From: Bacterioplanoides sp. SCSIO 12839
GTDB taxonomy: Bacteria > Pseudomonadota > Gammaproteobacteria > Pseudomonadales > Oceanobacteraceae
Direction of reading: 5' to 3'
NCBI RefSeq assembly: GCF_024397975.1
Contig: NZ_CP073745.1
Span: 551,501-615,500 of the forward strand
DNA: 64,000 nucleotides
Shown: positions 60,884 through 64,000 of the stretch, in pieces
Numbering within the stretch: the stretch's first letter is position 1
Layout: every line of letters starts with the position of its first letter
The notes under the pieces: generated by a model
Database searches by the model: none
What the model saw: the letters and a program-made list of their open reading frames with translations, nothing else
Told to the model about the DNA's origin: nothing
Made by a program: the position numbers and the translations under genes

Positions 60884-61482
60884 AAAGCAACGTAACCAAA
60901 AAACTAATACAACCTCTGAGTATTTTAACCTGCGCTGCATTATTAGCTGGTTGTGAAAGTTTTATGACAATTAATACCAATACCCCTAATGCCTCTGACA
61001 CCAGTGAGCCTGTTAGCCAGCCTTCATGCCCGGAAGTTGAACAAACAAATAATGTGCAGGATAAAGTGGTATTTGGTCAGTTAGAGTACACCACGATTAA
61101 CCCTTCGGGTTGGCGTATGAAGTCGCGGATTGACTCTGGCGCGACCACTACTTCAATTGATGCTCGTGATATCAAGCCGTTTGAGCGCGATGGTCAATCC
61201 TGGGTGCGTTTTAATTTATTTGACCGTAATAACGGCAAAACCTTTGAGATTGAAAAGCCGGTTTCTCGTATTGTTGAAATCAAGCGTCATGGTACGGAAA
61301 AGCAAAAGCGTTATGTTGTTGAGTTGGAGCTGACTATTGGCTCGGTCAGCGATAGGGTTGAAGTTTCTCTGACCGATCGCAGCGACTTCACTTATCCGGT
61401 GTTGATCGGCCGTAATTTTATGATGGATCGTGCCATTATTGATGTGAGCAAAAAATACGTTGCTAAAAAAGCCGCTCAGTAA
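60877..61482 (+). CDS. RimB-like retropepsin/ATP-dependent zinc protease family lipoprotein
   Basis: 201 residues. Signal with lipobox LLAGC (Cys at ~26), so exported and lipid-anchored. The protease domain holds the aspartyl motif SRIDSGATTTSID, then RFNLFDRNNGKTFE and YPVLIGRNFMMDRAIIDVSKKYV, as in the family Zn_protease/RimB. RimB partners RimK in trimming glutamate tails in pseudomonads. Here the protein acts outside the cytoplasm, which argues for a different substrate. Second gene of the operon. Confidence 0.88.
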   Translation: MVKSNVTKKLIQPLSILTCAALLAGCESFMTINTNTPNASDTSEPVSQPSCPEVEQTNNVQDKVVFGQLEYTTINPSGWRMKSRIDSGATTTSIDARDIKPFERDGQSWVRFNLFDRNNGKTFEIEKPVSRIVEIKRHGTEKQKRYVVELELTIGSVSDRVEVSLTDRSDFTYPVLIGRNFMMDRAIIDVSKKYVAKKAAQ

Positions 61483-61506
61483 TTTTTAATATAAGGAAAT
61501 AATCAC

Positions 61507-63087
61507 ATGTCGAGCCGTTATCAGGTTTATTTTATCGCCTTTGTGCTGATTGCTCTGGGACTGGGGATAACCTTTTATAAGTCGAATGAAATGGGCTTTC
61601 CTCTGGTAAAAGGAGAAAGCAAAGAGGTATGGACTGTTGAAGCTGTGGTGACATTCAGAGCACTGACTGACCCAAAAGAAGCGAAGGTCAGTCTGACATT
61701 GCCCAATCAACAAAGTGGTATTGTGATTCTTGATGAACAATACACCACTAATGGTTATGGCCTGACAACCCGTGAAGAAAATAATATCCGCCAAGCCCAA
61801 TGGAGTATTCGTCAGGCCAGCGGGCCACAGCGTTTATATTATAAAACTCAGCTGCTGTACGATTGGAAACAACAGATTGAACAAATGCCAGAGCCCAATT
61901 TACAGCCTCAGGCCGATTTTAATAAAAACGAATTGGCAGCGGCGCAGACCATTGTTGATAAAGCTTTTGATCAGTCATCAGACGTCAACACTCTGGTAAA
62001 ACAACTGATTGAAATTATTCAGACCAATGATCTGCCAGAAGTGGGCTTTTTGTTGCAGCAAAATCTGGAACTTGGCAGCAAACCACAGCTGATCAAAAAT
62101 CTGTTGGCGCTAAAAGGCGTCGACTCTACCATTGTTCGTGGTGTCTATCTGGAAGATGGTCAACGCCGTAAATTGCCGTCAGAAGTGTTATCTGTTTATG
62201 TCGACAATGAGTGGAAGCTTTATAACTTTGAATCCGATCGTGACACTTCACTGGAGAATTTCTTAATCTGGCAGATTGGTGGCAACTCCTTGTTGGATGT
62301 TGAGGGTGGTGTTGATTCTCAGGTTCGTTTCTCCATCATCAGTAACTTCTTATCCAGCCAAAAAGTAGCCGTGTGGAATAACCTGTATCTGGATGGTGAA
62401 GATGCAGATCTGAGTATTTATGCACTGCCGATTGAACAGCAAAGTGTATTTAAACTGATTTTACTGATTCCGCTGGGCGCGCTGGTCGTGGTGTTTTTGC
62501 GGGTGCTGGTGGGGATTAAAACGTCGGGCACTTTTATGCCGGTATTAATTGCATTGGCATTTCTGGAGACAACTCTGATTACCGGCTTACCAGTATTTCT
62601 GACGATTATCCTGATCGGTTTATTGATTCGCTCTTATCTCAGCAATATCAATTTATTATTGGTCGCCCGGGTGGCGGCGATTGTCACCATTGTGGTTGGG
62701 TTGATGGGGTTGATCAGTATTACCAGTCATAAACTGGGTATTGAGCAAGGCCTGACCGTCACCTTCTTCCCTATGATTATTCTGGCCTGGACGATTGAAC
62801 GTATGTCGATTGTCTGGGAAGAAGAAGGGCCTAAAGATGTATTGGTTCAGGGCTCAGGTAGTTTGCTGGTTGCCATCGCCTGTTATTTTGTCATGACCTC
62901 AGAGGCCATTATTTATATTGCTTTTAACTTCCCTGAAATCCATCTGGCGACGTTAGGCGCGATTCTGATTCTGGGGCAATACAATGGCTATCGCTTGTCT
63001 GAACTGGTGCGCTTTGGTCAGGTCAGTAAATCGGAAGATGAGTGGAATATTCCGGCTCAGAAATCTGAGAGCCAGGGAGGCAACTGA
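61507..63087 (+). CDS. Inactive transglutaminase fused to seven-helix membrane domain
   Basis: 526 residues: an N-terminal membrane helix (~8-26), a periplasmic transglutaminase-like domain (~40-310, with NLLALKGVDSTIVRGVYLEDG, where the catalytic Cys is not found), and a C-terminal membrane domain of seven helices (~320-500, starting LILLIPLGALVVVFLRVLVGIK). This is the known fusion that accompanies RimK-like ATP-grasp ligases and retropepsins. It may bind a peptide product and link it to the membrane step. AAGGAAAT before the ATG; its stop overlaps the next start by one base. Confidence 0.9.
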   Translation: MSSRYQVYFIAFVLIALGLGITFYKSNEMGFPLVKGESKEVWTVEAVVTFRALTDPKEAKVSLTLPNQQSGIVILDEQYTTNGYGLTTREENNIRQAQWSIRQASGPQRLYYKTQLLYDWKQQIEQMPEPNLQPQADFNKNELAAAQTIVDKAFDQSSDVNTLVKQLIEIIQTNDLPEVGFLLQQNLELGSKPQLIKNLLALKGVDSTIVRGVYLEDGQRRKLPSEVLSVYVDNEWKLYNFESDRDTSLENFLIWQIGGNSLLDVEGGVDSQVRFSIISNFLSSQKVAVWNNLYLDGEDADLSIYALPIEQQSVFKLILLIPLGALVVVFLRVLVGIKTSGTFMPVLIALAFLETTLITGLPVFLTIILIGLLIRSYLSNINLLLVARVAAIVTIVVGLMGLISITSHKLGIEQGLTVTFFPMIILAWTIERMSIVWEEEGPKDVLVQGSGSLLVAIACYFVMTSEAIIYIAFNFPEIHLATLGAILILGQYNGYRLSELVRFGQVSKSEDEWNIPAQKSESQGGN

Positions 63088-64000
63088 TGTTAGCCAATCC
63101 GTTTACGTTAAAACGCATGGGTATCTTAGGCATGAACCGACGGAACGTCGATTTTATCGCCCGATACAATAACCGTCGTTATTACCCGCTGGTGGATGAC
63201 AAGTTAAAAACCAAACAGGCCGCGCTTAAAGCCGGTATATCAGTGCCGGAACTGATTGGTGTGATTTCACATCAGTTTGAAATCAAACCTGCTTTGGATA
63301 AGTTTCTGCTGCTGAATCAGTTTGTGATCAAGCCGGCACAAGGCAGTGGTGGTAAAGGAATCCTGGTAATTGTTGGTCGTGATGGCGACCATTTTCTTAA
63401 ACCCAGTGGCGAAGTGGTGACACTAATGGATATCCAGCGCCATATCTCCAATACCCTCAGCGGCCTGTACAGTTTGGGTGGTCGCAATGATGTGGCCATG
63501 GTGGAAAATCTGGTGAGCTTTGATCCTCGCTTTAACGATTACAGCTATCAGGGGGTGCCGGATATCCGGGTGATTATCTTTAAAGGATTCCCGGTGATGG
63601 CAATGATGCGTTGCTCGACCGAAGACTCCGATGGCAAGGCTAATCTGCACCAGGGGGCAGTCGGGGTTGGTCTGGATATCGCAACCGGTAAAAGTTTGTT
63701 TGCGGTTCAGAATGGTTTGTTAATAGAGCGCCACCCGGATACGGATAAACGCTTCGATGAGCTTGATATTCCGCATTGGCAAACCATCCTGCAGTTATCG
63801 GCGGCCTGCTTTGAAATGACTCATCTGGGTTACCTCGGTGCCGATATTGTACTGGATGAAAAGTTGGGGCCGTTGATTCTGGAAGTGAATGCTCGTCCTG
63901 GGCTGGCGATTCAGATTGCTAATCAGGTCGGCCTTGGGAAACGTCTGGAAGCGGTTGAAAATCTCGAACATTTTGAGTTGTCGGTGGATGAGCGGGTGCA
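63087..64000 (+). CDS. RimK-like ATP-grasp alpha-L-glutamate ligase-related protein (3' partial)
   Basis: 304 residues are visible and the frame is open to the window edge. The start overlaps the preceding stop (TGATG) with GGGAGG upstream. ATP-grasp features: FVIKPAQGSGGKGILVI nucleotide-binding loop, MVENLVSFDP, GVPDIRVIIFKGFPVMAMMR, GAVGVGLDIATG and the Mg-binding LGADIVLDEKLGPLILEVNARPGL. RimK-type ligases form amide bonds with glutamate or related amines. The operon context suggests synthesis of an exported amide-linked compound or protein tag; substrate unknown. Confidence 0.9.
   Translation, partial: MLANPFTLKRMGILGMNRRNVDFIARYNNRRYYPLVDDKLKTKQAALKAGISVPELIGVISHQFEIKPALDKFLLLNQFVIKPAQGSGGKGILVIVGRDGDHFLKPSGEVVTLMDIQRHISNTLSGLYSLGGRNDVAMVENLVSFDPRFNDYSYQGVPDIRVIIFKGFPVMAMMRCSTEDSDGKANLHQGAVGVGLDIATGKSLFAVQNGLLIERHPDTDKRFDELDIPHWQTILQLSAACFEMTHLGYLGADIVLDEKLGPLILEVNARPGLAIQIANQVGLGKRLEAVENLEHFELSVDERV

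Overview
The window reads as chromosome of a free-living, Gram-negative gammaproteobacterium, probably a marine member of the Oceanospirillales type. Support comes from the gene order rpsF-rpsR-(DUF2232)-rplI-dnaB, many outer-membrane receptors and lipoproteins, a lambda-P/lambda-O derived helicase-loader pair, and moderate GC with a few AT-rich foreign patches. The assignment is an inference from gene content only. No tRNA, rRNA, IS element, CRISPR array or prophage was recognised.

1-7 kb: a truncated MFS/PlsC acyltransferase fusion, an AT-rich O-acyltransferase gene, then a minus-strand set of envelope genes (small lipoprotein, nitrilase-domain lipoprotein coupled to a chalcone-isomerase-like protein, two small membrane proteins). 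7-21.6 kb: a corrinoid/cobalt uptake region. A cobalamin riboswitch on the minus strand precedes a secreted, membrane-anchored CobN-like protein; a second cobalamin riboswitch on the plus strand precedes an ExbB-like, DUF2149, TonB-receptor operon. Between them lie a TonB receptor plus PepSY pair, a Nudix hydrolase and an alkaline phosphatase lipoprotein. A siderophore-type receptor follows at 21.8-23.9 kb.

24-37 kb: a 600-base AT-rich gap with several DnaA-box sequences, a MORN-repeat protein, a large RCC1/Calx-beta lipoprotein with 12 identical GAD codon triplets, the ribosomal protein/DnaB cluster, two acetyltransferases, an unrecognised outer-membrane-like protein, an SPFH/NfeD pair and a periplasmic protein built of paired-cysteine repeats. 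37-45 kb is metabolic: a SnoaL-like protein, GlxA-type regulator, patatin, a two-subunit molybdenum hydroxylase, and a LysR regulator divergent from an SDR/DsbA-like isomerase operon.

45.1-46.8 kb is an accessory insertion: two AT-rich genes separated by a canonical integron attC site, without an integrase in view, and bordered by a decayed copy of the 3' end of the neighbouring isomerase gene. 46.9-59.5 kb holds an orphan periplasmic binding protein, a di-haem peroxidase, a two-component system, the helicase-loader pair (triplicated DnaT-like domains, lambda-P homologue), alr, and a group of enoyl-CoA hydratase, nitronate monooxygenase and hydrolase genes.

The right end (59.9 kb to edge) is a compact operon: DUF481 outer-membrane protein, RimB-like retropepsin lipoprotein, inactive transglutaminase with a membrane domain, and a RimK-like ATP-grasp ligase cut by the window edge. 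Short hairpins sharing the core ACAGGATGT recur in intergenic gaps, three times as double hairpins inside a longer inverted repeat.
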